Shown piece by piece: positions 9,205 through 17,692 of a stretch of DNA of 64,000 bases (position 1 is the stretch's first letter; each line of letters opens with the position of its first letter). The stretch is taken from positions 22,448 through 86,447 of the forward strand of contig JAEZIB010000038.1 in assembly GCA_023416275.1 (NCBI GenBank). Reading direction: 5' to 3'. Made by a program: the position numbers and the translations under genes. The notes under the pieces were generated by a model. That model had not been told where the DNA came from and did not search any database. It worked only from the letters and a program-made list of their open reading frames with translations. This DNA is from Bacillota bacterium. GTDB lineage: Bacteria > Bacillota > Clostridia > Acetivibrionales > DSM-1351.

Positions 9205-9724
9205 ACGCTACCACTTAATTTTGGTACTTAACTATGGTGGGTAAAAATTTTAGAGAACTAATTCCCCTTTCGACGAAAAGCTTTGTGCTTTATAACAGTG
9301 TTACATATAATTAAGTCCGGATTTCTAAAATTTAACTAAAATATATAAATCAGTAATTCTTACCTAAAGTAAAAGTAGGTATAACTAAAACTTCATTTAT
9401 TCCACATGACAAAATTTAATGATATAATATAGCGAGGCAAGAAAATGTCCCCCGCTTTTACAAGTGGCGGGTACCGCTTCGGTTTTCAGGCAGTGAGAAT
9501 ATCTCCCGCCTCGCTTACACGCCGCTGATGTACTTAAATTTTTCTACAATCGAAAAATTTAATTTTGAATCTAGCGTTATAACTCGCGTTTAAAAATATA
9601 TATATTTCTATGTTGTTGTTTTTAATTCAGAATTAATAACGCAACTTTACCAGATTAATATTATAGATGTTTAGACATTATTAATGTAAAGTTGCATAAC
9701 AAATAATTAAATCGGAGAATTCAA
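9205..9724. other. 520-bp intergenic region containing repeat family 1 copy A
   Basis: Apart from the repeat at 9427-9582, the region is AT-rich with no ORF. Just upstream of pfkB the segment TAAAGTTGCA/TGCAACTTTA-like (around 9640-9700) gives a loose inverted repeat that could be an operator; not strong enough to name. Confidence 0.35.
9427..9582 (+). repeat. repeat family 1, copy A (156 bp)
   Basis: Full-length copy. Left end ATATAGCG, right end CGTTATAA. It holds the family's CGAGGC...GCCTCG long-range pair, the CCGCTT/AAGTGG hairpin, and the 3' hairpin with TTAAATTTTTC/GAAAAATTTAA, where the usual inner G-C pair is replaced by T-A on both sides (compensatory change). Confidence 0.85.
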
Positions 9725-10666
9725 ATGATTACAGTATTGTCATTAAGTCCAGCCGTAGATAAAATCTATGTGATAGATGATTTTTGTACAGGAGAATTAT
9801 ACAGGGTAAATAATTGTATTCAATCGGCTGGCGGCAAGGGTGTCAATGTAACTAGGGTTTCTAGAATGTTAAAAGCTGAGGTGGCTGTACTAGGCTTTAA
9901 AGCTGGCAACACCGGTCAATGGTTGGAGGAAAATATCCTTGGAACAGGGGCAAAGTCATATTTAATAGAAGTAGAAGGGCAATCAAGGACAAATAATAAT
10001 ATTATAGACAAGGTAAATAAGAGAGAAACAGAAATATTAGAAGATGGGCCCACAATAAGTGATTATTCTTGGCAAATGTTTCTTGAAAGTTTTCATAAAA
10101 ATATAAAAAATACAAAAGTATTTGTTTGTTCTGGAGGACTTCCAAAAGGTCTAGGAACTGAAACTTATAAAAGGCTTATTGAAGAGGCAAACAAGCTTGG
10201 TATTAAGACAATTTTGGATGCCAGTGGAGATGTACTTAAGCAAGGAATTAGTGCTAAGCCTTATCTGATAAAACCAAATTTGAGAGAGCTTTCAACATAT
10301 TTTCAGACACATTTTACTACTGAGAATGAAATTCTGAATGCCTGCAAGGAGATAATAAATAGAGGTGTAAAGGTTGTTGTCACTTCATTAGGGGCAGATG
10401 GTGCGCTAATGGTGAGTGAAAATGCTGCATACAAAGCATACCCGATTAGTGTTAATGTGGTAAACACTATAGGCTCTGGGGATTCAATGGTAGCAGGCAT
10501 CAGTACTGGACTTGCAGAGGGTATGGGTCTTTTAGACTGCTTCAGGCTTGGTGTTGCATGTGCTTCATCAAATACCGAATTTATTGAAATTGGTTTGATA
10601 AATATTGAAAAGGTTGAACAATTAAGAAAAGAGATTGTAATTGAAAAGATAGCGTTTGAAAAATAA
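9725..10666 (+). CDS. PfkB-family sugar-phosphate kinase (1-phosphofructokinase / tagatose-6-phosphate kinase type)
   Basis: Phosphorylates a phospho-sugar with ATP. MITVLSLSPAVDKIY at the N-terminus and SAGGKGVNVTRVSRML are hallmarks of the FruK/LacC branch. The C-terminal signature NTIGSGDSMVAGI contains the catalytic Asp (the more common form is TxGAGD). 313 residues, standard. There is no neighbouring PTS transporter or regulator gene, so the substrate is uncertain; fructose-1-phosphate and tagatose-6-phosphate are the likely options. SD GGAGA precedes the ATG. Confidence 0.88.
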   Translation: MITVLSLSPAVDKIYVIDDFCTGELYRVNNCIQSAGGKGVNVTRVSRMLKAEVAVLGFKAGNTGQWLEENILGTGAKSYLIEVEGQSRTNNNIIDKVNKRETEILEDGPTISDYSWQMFLESFHKNIKNTKVFVCSGGLPKGLGTETYKRLIEEANKLGIKTILDASGDVLKQGISAKPYLIKPNLRELSTYFQTHFTTENEILNACKEIINRGVKVVVTSLGADGALMVSENAAYKAYPISVNVVNTIGSGDSMVAGISTGLAEGMGLLDCFRLGVACASSNTEFIEIGLINIEKVEQLRKEIVIEKIAFEK

Positions 10667-10784
10667 TATTACCCATTATATTTTGTTTCTTAACATAGGA
10701 ATAATTGTTAGCTTAGGATTGATGAATTTTAAGTTAGGAAAAGAAGCAGCTTGTCTAGTTAGAAAAAATGAGTTGGAGGTTACT

Positions 10785-12938
10785 ATGAATATTATTGAAC
10801 AATTGATTAAGGAATTTAATTTGAAGCCTTTTCAAGTACAAAATACTGTTAATTTAATTGACGAAGGCAATACTATACCTTTTATAGCTCGTTACAGAAA
10901 AGAAGTAACAGGCGAATTAAATGACCAAGTGCTTAGAGAATTATACGAACGCTTAGTATACTTGAGAAATCTGAACGAAAGGCGAGAGGATGTTAAAAGG
11001 CTGATAGATGGGCAGGGCAAGCTCACTGAAGAAATTAGCAAGGCATTAGATAAAGCAGTGACGCTTCAGGAGATTGAAGATATTTATAGACCATACAAGG
11101 TAAAAAGAAAGACTCGTGCATCAATTGCAAAAGAGAAGGGATTAGAGCCTTTAGCAACAATTATTTACGCTCAGATGCCATCACGAACTACGGTTGAGGA
11201 ATTAGCATTAAAATATATTGATGCGGAAAAGGGCGTAAATACTATAGAAGAAGCAATATCAGGTGCAATGGATATAATAGCAGAGGAAATTTCTGATAAT
11301 GCAGAATACCGAAAAGCTTTGAGGGAAATTATTTTCAGAGAAGGTTTAATAGTATCCACTGCTAAAAAGGAAGAGGATTCTGTTTACAGAATGTATTATG
11401 ATTTTAAAGAGCCTGTTTCTAAAATAGCAAATCATAGAGTTTTAGCTATAAACAGAGGTGAAAAGGAAGAGTTTTTACAAGTAAAAATAGATGTGGATAG
11501 CTCTAAATGCTTAGTGTACCTTAAAGGAAAGTCAATAAGGAACACTAATGCCGATATGGGAAGATATGTTGAGCTTGCAATTGAGGACTCCTACTCTAGA
11601 TTAATTTTTCCATCACTTGAAAGGGACGTTAGGAATAAATTAACTGAAGTGGCACAGGAACAGGCAATTAAGGTGTTTTCCGAAAATCTTAGAAATCTTC
11701 TGCTGCAGCCACCAGTCAAGGATAGAGTCGTATTGGGATTAGATCCTGCTTACAGGACAGGCTGCAAGATTGCTGTTGTTGATGAAACTGGAAAGGTTCT
11801 CGAAACTACGGTAATATATCCTACTCCGCCTCAAAATAAAGTGGAAGAGGCAAAGGTTAAGATTAAAAAATTAATTGAAAAGTACAAGGTTGATATTATC
11901 TCTATCGGAAATGGTACAGCTTCAAAAGAATCAGAAATGTTTGTAGTTGAGCTCTTAAGAGAGATAGACAGAAAAGTTTATTACATGGTTGTTAGTGAGG
12001 CGGGTGCTTCTGTATATTCTGCATCAAAGCTTGGAGCTGATGAGTTCCCAGACTTTGACGTGGCACTTCGTAGCGCAGTTTCAATTGCTAGAAGACTTCA
12101 GGATCCGTTAGCAGAATTGGTAAAGATTGATCCAAAGGCTATTGGTGTGGGACAATATCAGCATGATATGAATCAAAAAAGGCTGGATGAATCTTTAGGC
12201 GGTGTGGTAGAGGCTTGCGTAAATAATGTTGGAGTTGATTTGAATACTGCTTCAGCACCGTTATTATCATATGTTTCAGGGGTATCAGCTGCTATTGCCA
12301 AAAATGTAGTAGAGTATAGGGAACAAAATGGTAAATTTAAAAATAGAAGCGAAATTAAAAAGGTTAAAAAGCTTGGCGACAAAACCTTTGAGCAATGTGC
12401 TGGCTTCCTTAGAATAGCTGATGGTGACAATATACTTGATAACACCTCTGTCCATCCCGAATCCTATAAAGCCGCTAAAAAGCTTTTAGAAAAAATGGAT
12501 TATAAATTATCAGATGTACAGCTTAAAAAGCTGAATGGGTTGGATAAAAAGGTAGAGCAATATGGTATAGTCAAGGTTGCAGAAGAGCTTGAAGTTGGAG
12601 TGCCTACATTAAGAGACATTATTAATGAGTTGCTAAAGCCTGGAAGAGATCCAAGAGATGAGTTGCCAAAGCCTGTACTTCGAACAGATGTACTTAGCAT
12701 GGAGGATTTACGACCTGGAATGGTGCTTACAGGAACGGTTAGAAATGTTGCTGACTTTGGTGCTTTTGTTGATATTGGCGTACATCAAGACGGACTTGTG
12801 CATATTTCACAGCTTGCAGATAAGTTCGTAAAGAATCCTATGGGGATAGTGGCTGTAGGAGATATTGTCAAAGTCAGAGTTCTGGAGGTTGATGTTGAAA
12901 GAAAGAGGATTTCACTTAGTATGAGGGAGGTTAATTAA
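10785..12938 (+). CDS. tex: Tex-family RNA-binding transcription accessory protein
   Basis: 717 residues from the ATG at 10785, placed by GGAGGT at 10775-10780; reading from 10656 would add 43 unlikely residues. Domains in order: N-terminal helical region (GNTIPFIARYRKEVTG), YqgF/RNase H-like core (LGLDPAYRTGCKIAVVDETGKV), helix-hairpin-helix segment (VNNVGVDLNTAS...LLSYVSGV), and a C-terminal S1 RNA-binding domain (GMVLTGTVRNVADFGAFVDIG). Tex binds nucleic acid and affects transcription. Follows pfkB by ~120 bp. Confidence 0.96.
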   Translation: MNIIEQLIKEFNLKPFQVQNTVNLIDEGNTIPFIARYRKEVTGELNDQVLRELYERLVYLRNLNERREDVKRLIDGQGKLTEEISKALDKAVTLQEIEDIYRPYKVKRKTRASIAKEKGLEPLATIIYAQMPSRTTVEELALKYIDAEKGVNTIEEAISGAMDIIAEEISDNAEYRKALREIIFREGLIVSTAKKEEDSVYRMYYDFKEPVSKIANHRVLAINRGEKEEFLQVKIDVDSSKCLVYLKGKSIRNTNADMGRYVELAIEDSYSRLIFPSLERDVRNKLTEVAQEQAIKVFSENLRNLLLQPPVKDRVVLGLDPAYRTGCKIAVVDETGKVLETTVIYPTPPQNKVEEAKVKIKKLIEKYKVDIISIGNGTASKESEMFVVELLREIDRKVYYMVVSEAGASVYSASKLGADEFPDFDVALRSAVSIARRLQDPLAELVKIDPKAIGVGQYQHDMNQKRLDESLGGVVEACVNNVGVDLNTASAPLLSYVSGVSAAIAKNVVEYREQNGKFKNRSEIKKVKKLGDKTFEQCAGFLRIADGDNILDNTSVHPESYKAAKKLLEKMDYKLSDVQLKKLNGLDKKVEQYGIVKVAEELEVGVPTLRDIINELLKPGRDPRDELPKPVLRTDVLSMEDLRPGMVLTGTVRNVADFGAFVDIGVHQDGLVHISQLADKFVKNPMGIVAVGDIVKVRVLEVDVERKRISLSMREVN

Positions 12939-13040
12939 AGGCGAAGTATTATTTTTGACTGAGGTCATAGTGTTTATCCATTCACCAAATAATTCATACA
13001 CTCTACAACGCAAGTGGCTTTTAACATTAAAAAGTTAACT

Positions 13041-13190
13041 TTATAAAGAGGCAAGAAAATGTCCCCCACTTTTATAAGTGGAGGATACCGCTTTGGTTTT
13101 CAGGCGGTGAGAATATCTCCCGCCTCGCTTACACGCCGCTGATGTAATGAAATTCAATCAAAAATATCATTTTGAATCTAGGCGTTATAA
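13041..13190 (+). repeat. repeat family 1, copy B (150 bp)
   Basis: Left end TTATAAAG, right end CGTTATAA. About 100 bp after tex, same orientation. The 5' and middle helices are intact (CCACTT/AAGTGG, GAGATATCTC core), but the 3' hairpin has decayed and lost ~6 bases. Confidence 0.85.
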
Positions 13191-13385
13191 AATATTAGAA
13201 TATCACATAAAAATTATTTGAGATTTTTTCAAAGTGTGATAATATGTTATATTGTTATGTGATAAAATATTATATTATATCTATGTATCATATTATTATA
13301 CGCAAAATTATTTATGTAGTTATAAATGAAAATCAAAGACTCAAAGTGTAGTATGCACACTTATGGTTTAGAAAGAAGGAAAATA

Positions 13386-14273
13386 ATGGGGACACTAAGC
13401 AATGCTGTTCGTTTATTAACCAAAAGGCCATCGATACTTGTATTGACTATAATACTCAGTGTAATAATAAGTATTGTTGAAAACCTTTTTATAATGCTAT
13501 TTTACGGGGTTTCGATGTTTAAGGCAGGAAGTCCTTTTGATGCTTACATTAACATAATTCAATTTTTAGTTAATACAATGCTTGTACCACAAACAGCAGT
13601 AAAAGTAATTCTCATTTTGGCTATACTTATTGTAGTGGCTGCATTAGTTTTTGGACTGTTATTTTCTGGATACTTCAATATTTTAAGCATTGGTGTGCAG
13701 GGTAAGTCAAAAAAGGAGGGTAGTGAATTTATTTCAGGAGTTAAAAAGTACTTCTTTAGAATGATTTCATTGAACTTATGGACATTATGTTTAAGTGTAT
13801 TATTTTTCATTTACCTTTTCATAGCATTAATTCCCGCTGCAATATTTATCGACAGTGCTTTTAGTGGTTCTATAAATATATTTGCCGGCATTTTACTATT
13901 TATTATTACTATATTAGTATTATTTTTTAGTTATGCATTTTTCAGACAGTATTTAGTATTTTGGTATCCATCAGCAATGATATATGACAAAAATCATTTT
14001 AAAATAGCTAAAAAGATATCAGACAAGAATTTTTGGACTTTATTATCAAAATTGATTATTTTTGACGTTGCTGCTTTGGTATTTGATTCAGTCTATATAA
14101 TAGCCAATTTTTCTCTGGCTAATGCACAGGTTGTTTCAGGAACTACAAGTAATCTATTACTTATTATAAATATTGTCTATAAGACAATTTATATTGCACT
14201 GTTGGTATGCTTTATATTCTCGTCCTTCAATAAGTATAATAAAAATCAAAATAAGATTGCTACTGAAGCTTAA
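13386..14273 (+). CDS. multi-pass membrane protein
   Basis: 295 residues from the ATG at 13386 (AAGGA upstream). About six membrane helices: ~14-36 (ILVLTIILSVIISI), ~70-100, ~130-155, ~165-185, ~225-245 and ~265-285. The layout resembles glycerophosphodiester phosphodiesterase-type membrane domains and DUF-type 'membrane protein' families of Firmicutes. No catalytic motif seen. Its stop overlaps the stop of the converging gene by 4 bases. Upstream, 13200-13320 is very AT-rich with repeated GTGATAA-like words. Confidence 0.75.
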   Translation: MGTLSNAVRLLTKRPSILVLTIILSVIISIVENLFIMLFYGVSMFKAGSPFDAYINIIQFLVNTMLVPQTAVKVILILAILIVVAALVFGLLFSGYFNILSIGVQGKSKKEGSEFISGVKKYFFRMISLNLWTLCLSVLFFIYLFIALIPAAIFIDSAFSGSINIFAGILLFIITILVLFFSYAFFRQYLVFWYPSAMIYDKNHFKIAKKISDKNFWTLLSKLIIFDVAALVFDSVYIIANFSLANAQVVSGTTSNLLLIINIVYKTIYIALLVCFIFSSFNKYNKNQNKIATEA

Positions 14274-14647
14274 AAAATATCCAGTAAAAGATAAGCAAGA
14301 ATAATTAGTAAGATTTCATCTTCAATTTTTTCAGTTAAAAGTAGTAATATGAGACCTACTAGGATTAAATCATCTATATAAATATCGTGTCCCAAAATGT
14401 TAAACAGAGCTTTTTCAGATCTTTCAGATTTATCACCAGAGCCAAATAGTGATGTGAGAAAGCCGAATGCTGGGGGATTCTTTTTTTCTCTGGCAATTGG
14501 TGCTTCATCGGGTGGTAAAGCATGTTGATCTGATATTGATGTGTCTAAATTAGGCATATTCAAATTGTGATCTTTAGAATAAGATTCACTTTTTTTATAC
14601 TTTCTAGATTTTGGTGTATGCTTGCTATAAACCATACTTATATCCAT
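14270..14647 (-). CDS. hypothetical protein with C-terminal hydrophobic segments
   Basis: 125 residues. The first ~85 are hydrophilic (Lys/Ser/Pro-rich, with a PPAFGFLTSLFGSGDK stretch). The last ~40 (HDIYIDDLILVGLILLLLTEKIEDEILLIILAYLLLDIF) form two hydrophobic segments separated by acidic residues. It resembles small conserved clostridial proteins found near sporulation genes. No ribosome binding site is visible before the ATG, so the start is uncertain; the in-frame ATG at residue 5 is no better. Function unknown. Confidence 0.65.
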   Translation of the reverse strand: MDISMVYSKHTPKSRKYKKSESYSKDHNLNMPNLDTSISDQHALPPDEAPIAREKKNPPAFGFLTSLFGSGDKSERSEKALFNILGHDIYIDDLILVGLILLLLTEKIEDEILLIILAYLLLDIF

Positions 14648-14734
14648 GCTTAGTATTTGATTTAATTACATTACCTACTAGCATGGACTCGGTCCCCCTT
14701 TTACGTTTTATTCCAGTTGTTTCCGCATAACGTC

Positions 14735-15151
14735 TTATCGATCATCAGAATCATCAAATAGTTTTGTTAAGCTGCCCATTTGCATAAGCTTCATACACTT
14801 TTTAAGTTTTTTTTGCCTGTTTTTGCTTAAATAAGGATTAAGTGCATTTAGTAGATTTACCTTTGGATCATTAGGTGAAAGTGCGTTCATAGCCTTTTTA
14901 ACTTTTCTTGTTAAATCATTTGCTTGGTCTGTTTCTTTATTGGTATCTTTATTATTTTCTTTATTTTTTGACATTTCTGCTTCACTAGACGTGCTTGAAT
15001 CATCTTCTGATGGGCTTTCTTCATTTGTGCTGTTACTAGACATAAGCATGTTTAGTAAGCCCTTAACATTTTCAGGGATATTTGCATTTGAGTTTTGTCC
15101 TCCTAGCATTTCTGCTATTTGTTTAAATTTCTCGCCCATGTCGTCACTCAT
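14735..15151 (-). CDS. hypothetical hydrophilic protein
   Basis: 138 residues, start well set by GGGAGGG 8 bases before the ATG. The middle (~35-75) is rich in Ser, Glu, Asp, Asn and Lys and likely disordered. The C-terminal half (RKVKKAMNALSPNDPKVNLL...LSKNRQKKLKKCMKLMQM) looks helical and basic. It may form a unit with the two neighbouring small genes on the same strand, which are also unrecognised. No membrane segment. Function unknown. Confidence 0.7.
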   Translation of the reverse strand: MSDDMGEKFKQIAEMLGGQNSNANIPENVKGLLNMLMSSNSTNEESPSEDDSSTSSEAEMSKNKENNKDTNKETDQANDLTRKVKKAMNALSPNDPKVNLLNALNPYLSKNRQKKLKKCMKLMQMGSLTKLFDDSDDR

Positions 15152-15188
15152 TCAAATACCCTCCCAATTACAAGTTTATACTAATTTG

Positions 15189-15294
15189 CATTTAAAAATG
15201 TGGAATCATTTTTTAAATGGCCGCATCTGCGGCGACAGGACGTAGTCCGCAAAGCTTCAGCGGTGATTTAAAAATAGTTCCTCTATTTTTAAAT
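15189..15294 (-). other. structured GC-rich intergenic segment, candidate leader RNA
   Basis: Four inverted repeats in ~105 bp: CATTTAAAAATG/CATTTTTTAAATG (15189-15219), CCGCA/TGCGG (15221-15232), GGAC/GTCC (15238-15248) and ATTTAAAAATAG/CTATTTTTAAAT (15266-15294, perfect 12 bp). The central part is far more GC-rich than its surroundings. It lies between two minus-strand genes, in the leader of the 14735-15151 gene, and none of the stems ends in a proper T-tract on that strand. Confidence 0.5.
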
Positions 15295-15305
15295 ACGAAA
15301 TAGTA

Positions 15306-15623
15306 TTACTTGGATTTTAAAAAATCATTTACTTTTTTCATTATTGCATCGCTGTCTTTTCCAAGCATCTTTTCTAATTTATCTAAATCTTCCTGAGTTA
15401 TTTTCTTTTTTATTTCATCTTTATCTATATTCATATTTTTGATTTTATCTTCATCTATTTCATTAATTTTTTTCATTAATTCGTCTTTATCAATTTTAGC
15501 CATTTTTTTTTGGAATTCTTCCGGACTTTCTTTTTTTAGCATTTCAATGGCTTTATTTAATTTTGATTGAACCTTTTTATCTGACATCATTTCTTGCAAT
15601 TTTTTACTTAATGAATCTCCCAT
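15306..15623 (-). CDS. small charged helical protein
   Basis: 105 residues from the ATG at 15623; a longer reading from 15650 would start inside the upstream repeat. The ribosome binding site GGGAGGAT is the terminal part of repeat family 2. The protein is almost all Lys, Glu, Asp, Met and Ile, with heptad-like spacing (KKINEIDEDKIKNMNIDKDE), suggesting a coiled coil or helical bundle. No family recognised. Confidence 0.7.
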   Translation of the reverse strand: MGDSLSKKLQEMMSDKKVQSKLNKAIEMLKKESPEEFQKKMAKIDKDELMKKINEIDEDKIKNMNIDKDEIKKKITQEDLDKLEKMLGKDSDAIMKKVNDFLKSK

Positions 15624-15849
15624 ATAATCCTCCCACGCCACATCCGGCACAAATTTGGTTAAATACTTAGTTGAGAACTTTGCTTAGCAGAGGTAAGTAG
15701 TTTTCACTCTTGCACTCACAAGGCTAAACCATTCGAGGTTTTGGGGTTTGATTGCCCAAATCCACAAAAAATTGCTAGTATAGGTACGCCACATATTTGA
15801 CAATTCTATTTCAACACACCATATTTGCACAAATTTATTTTTCGAGCTA
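15624..15849 (-). repeat. repeat family 2, long copy upstream of the 105-residue gene
   Basis: On the minus strand it starts TAGCTCGAAAAATAAA at 15849 and ends TTGTGCCGGATGTGGCG followed by GGGAGGATTAT directly before the ATG. It is longer than other copies (226 bp), with about 50-60 extra bases in the middle. The final GCC/GGC hairpin plus SD is the conserved end. Confidence 0.75.
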
Positions 15850-15959
15850 ACCTCCATTTTGCCAGTATCGCTGGCGGCACAAACAGTAAAGAAAAGACAC
15901 TTGTGGCTTTTCACTACTCAAAAATGCACTATATTTGCATAAAATTAATTTTCGAGCTA
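15850..15959 (-). repeat. repeat family 2, short tandem copy
   Basis: Starts TAGCTCGAAAATTAAT at 15959, has the second hairpin in variant form (AAAAG-CCAC-aa-GTG-CTTTT, where the usual T-A pair is G-C), and ends TTGTGCC...GGC, AATGGAGGTTAGCTCG, running straight into the next copy. Confidence 0.75.
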
Positions 15960-16017
15960 GTAACAGTTTATGCCAAGTGGTATGCATAATATGTACAAAC
16001 TACACTTCTTAATTTGA

Positions 16018-16052
16018 AATAGAAGCTTGGATATATAACCCAAGCTTCTATT
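16018..16052 (-). terminator. terminator of the Cys-rich protein gene
   Basis: AATAGAAGCTTGG (16018-16030) and CCAAGCTTCTATT (16040-16052) form a perfect 13-bp stem downstream of the minus-strand gene, followed on that strand by ATTTCAAATT. Confidence 0.75.
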
Positions 16053-16089
16053 AAGTACTTCTGGCCATCTAATAGGCGCTTGCATTAAA

Positions 16090-16299
16090 TTAATCGCAGC
16101 AGCTATCTTCTCTGCAGCAGCAAAGATAAATTAACAATAGTATTATTGCTAGCCAAATTAACCAATCGCAATCATCAAATAAGTCTGAGAAGCAACCAGA
16201 ACCACCATTGCAGCAGCAGAAGAAAATTACTGCTAATATAATTAGCCATTCACATCCAAAGCCGCTGTCACAACTTTTACTTCCACCAAAACATCCCAT
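16090..16299 (-). CDS. Cys-rich two-helix membrane protein with internal duplication
   Basis: 69 residues with 13 cysteines. Two similar halves are visible: C-EWLIILAVIFF-CCC (residues 16-30) and C-DWLIWLAIILLLIYL-CCC (residues 44-62). Each has an acidic-Trp start, a hydrophobic helix and a CCC cluster, and each is followed by a short Gly/Ser/Asp-rich, Cys-containing tail. GGAGG precedes the ATG and a strong terminator follows. The composition recalls small Cys-rich spore or membrane proteins of Bacilli/Clostridia, but no family is recognised. The CCC clusters could bind metal or be lipid-modified. Confidence 0.75.
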   Translation of the reverse strand: MGCFGGSKSCDSGFGCEWLIILAVIFFCCCNGGSGCFSDLFDDCDWLIWLAIILLLIYLCCCREDSCCD

Positions 16300-16478
16300 A
16301 ACTTTACCTCCAATAAATAATTAAGATATTGCATAATATGTAAATAGAATAAAAGTTGTTACATTAATAAAACTTATTTTGAAAATAATAAATGTTGGTA
16401 TATTATATAAGTAAATAACTTAACTTTCTCAATTGAAAATAACTCAAATAAAATAATTCTAGATAAGGGGATAAAATT

Positions 16479-17351
16479 ATGTTTGATGTAATTATAATTG
16501 GCAAGGGTCCTGCTGGCATTTCAGCTGCACTTTATACTGTAAGAGCAGGGTTAAGAACACTAATAATAGGTCAAGACAAAAGTTCCTTAATGAAGGCTGA
16601 TAGAATAGAAAATTACTATGGATTTGCTGAACCAGTTTCGGGAAAATATCTTTTAGAACAGGGAGAAAAACAGGCAAAGAGGCTGGGAGTCAAGTTTGAT
16701 GACAATGAAGTGATTGCCATAGAAAAGGGTGAATATTTTGATGTCTATACCACAAATCAAAACTATTCCTGCAAATCGGTATTATTGTCTACTGGACAAC
16801 AAACTGTAAAACTAAAAATTGACAGATTGACTGAATTTGAAGGCAGTGGTGTTAGTTACTGTACAACTTGTGATGGATTCTTTTATAGAGGACTCAAGGT
16901 TGGTCTGGTGGGTTATAAGGATTATGTAATACATGAAGCTATGGAGTTAGAGCCTCTTACTAAAAATATTACTATTTTTACAAATGGAAATGAATTAGAG
17001 CTGTCAGATAAATACATTAAGCTTGCTTCAAAATTTACATTAAACAAGAATGTAATTAAGGGTGTTGACGGAAAGGATGTTATCGAAAGTATAATTTTCA
17101 ATGATGGGACAAAAGAAACTATTGATGGGCTATTTATTGCCTTTGAATCAGCTTCAAGCATAGATTTTGCAAGAAAGCTTGGTGTAATAACACGAAAAAA
17201 TTCTGTAGTTGTTGATGAAAACCAGATGACTAACCTTAAAGGATTATTTGCTGCAGGTGATTGTACAGAAGGACTCAAACAAGTTTCAACCGCGGTTGGA
17301 CAGGGTGCTGTAGCAGGTAAACAAATGATTTCATATATAAGAGACTTATAA
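16479..17351 (+). CDS. thioredoxin reductase-like flavoprotein
   Basis: 290-residue FAD/NAD(P)H-dependent oxidoreductase. FAD-binding GKGPAGISAALYTVRAG at the N-terminus, the redox motif CTTCDG (residues ~128-133, usually CATCDG) and the C-terminal FAD segment GLFAAGDCTEG are present. The NAD(P)H domain lacks a clean GxGxxA/G motif: VGLVGYKDYVIHEAMELE, reads GYKDYV where GGGDSA is usual. So either it uses another donor, such as ferredoxin, as some clostridial homologues do, or it is a divergent member. SD AGGGGA. No thioredoxin gene is adjacent. Confidence 0.85.
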   Translation: MFDVIIIGKGPAGISAALYTVRAGLRTLIIGQDKSSLMKADRIENYYGFAEPVSGKYLLEQGEKQAKRLGVKFDDNEVIAIEKGEYFDVYTTNQNYSCKSVLLSTGQQTVKLKIDRLTEFEGSGVSYCTTCDGFFYRGLKVGLVGYKDYVIHEAMELEPLTKNITIFTNGNELELSDKYIKLASKFTLNKNVIKGVDGKDVIESIIFNDGTKETIDGLFIAFESASSIDFARKLGVITRKNSVVVDENQMTNLKGLFAAGDCTEGLKQVSTAVGQGAVAGKQMISYIRDL

Positions 17352-17384
17352 ACCAGAATATTGTATCTATGTGTTTTGGGCAAT

Positions 17385-17542
17385 AAAGTCAATTACGGTT
17401 GAAACCTTCGCCTTCCATGTGAACATGTGATTTTTGAGGATTTCAACGGTTTGGGTTTTAGGTTTTGTACGTCAGGAGACTTCAGCCTCAAACCCAAACT
17501 ATCGTTCCATATCATCGGATATTCAGCCGATAGTAATTGACT
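17385..17542 (+). repeat. repeat family 3, copy A (158 bp)
   Basis: Begins AAAGTCAATTACGG and ends CCGATAGTAATTGACT, so the ends are inverted repeats (GTCAATTAC/GTAATTGAC). Internal stems: GTTGAAA/TTTCAAC, GTTTGGGTTT/AAACCCAAAC (10 bp) and ACTATCG/CGATAGT. Lies between the flavoprotein and sensor kinase genes. Confidence 0.8.
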
Positions 17543-17619
17543 ATAATAAACTTAATTTTGGTTCGAAACCTGCTACTATATCGGAAATACTCCAAAATCC
17601 TTAAATATATTGCCACAGC

Positions 17620-17648
17620 TTGAAAAAATTTACATTGAGTGATAAAAT
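17620..17648 (+). promoter_or_regulatory. sigma-A-like promoter of the sensor kinase
   Basis: TTGAAA at 17620-17625, 17-base spacer, TAAAAT at 17643-17648, about 45 bases upstream of the kinase ATG. Confidence 0.5.
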
Positions 17649-17692
17649 ATGACTACTAGAAAAAAGCTTACGCAAAATTTAGGAGATAACGT

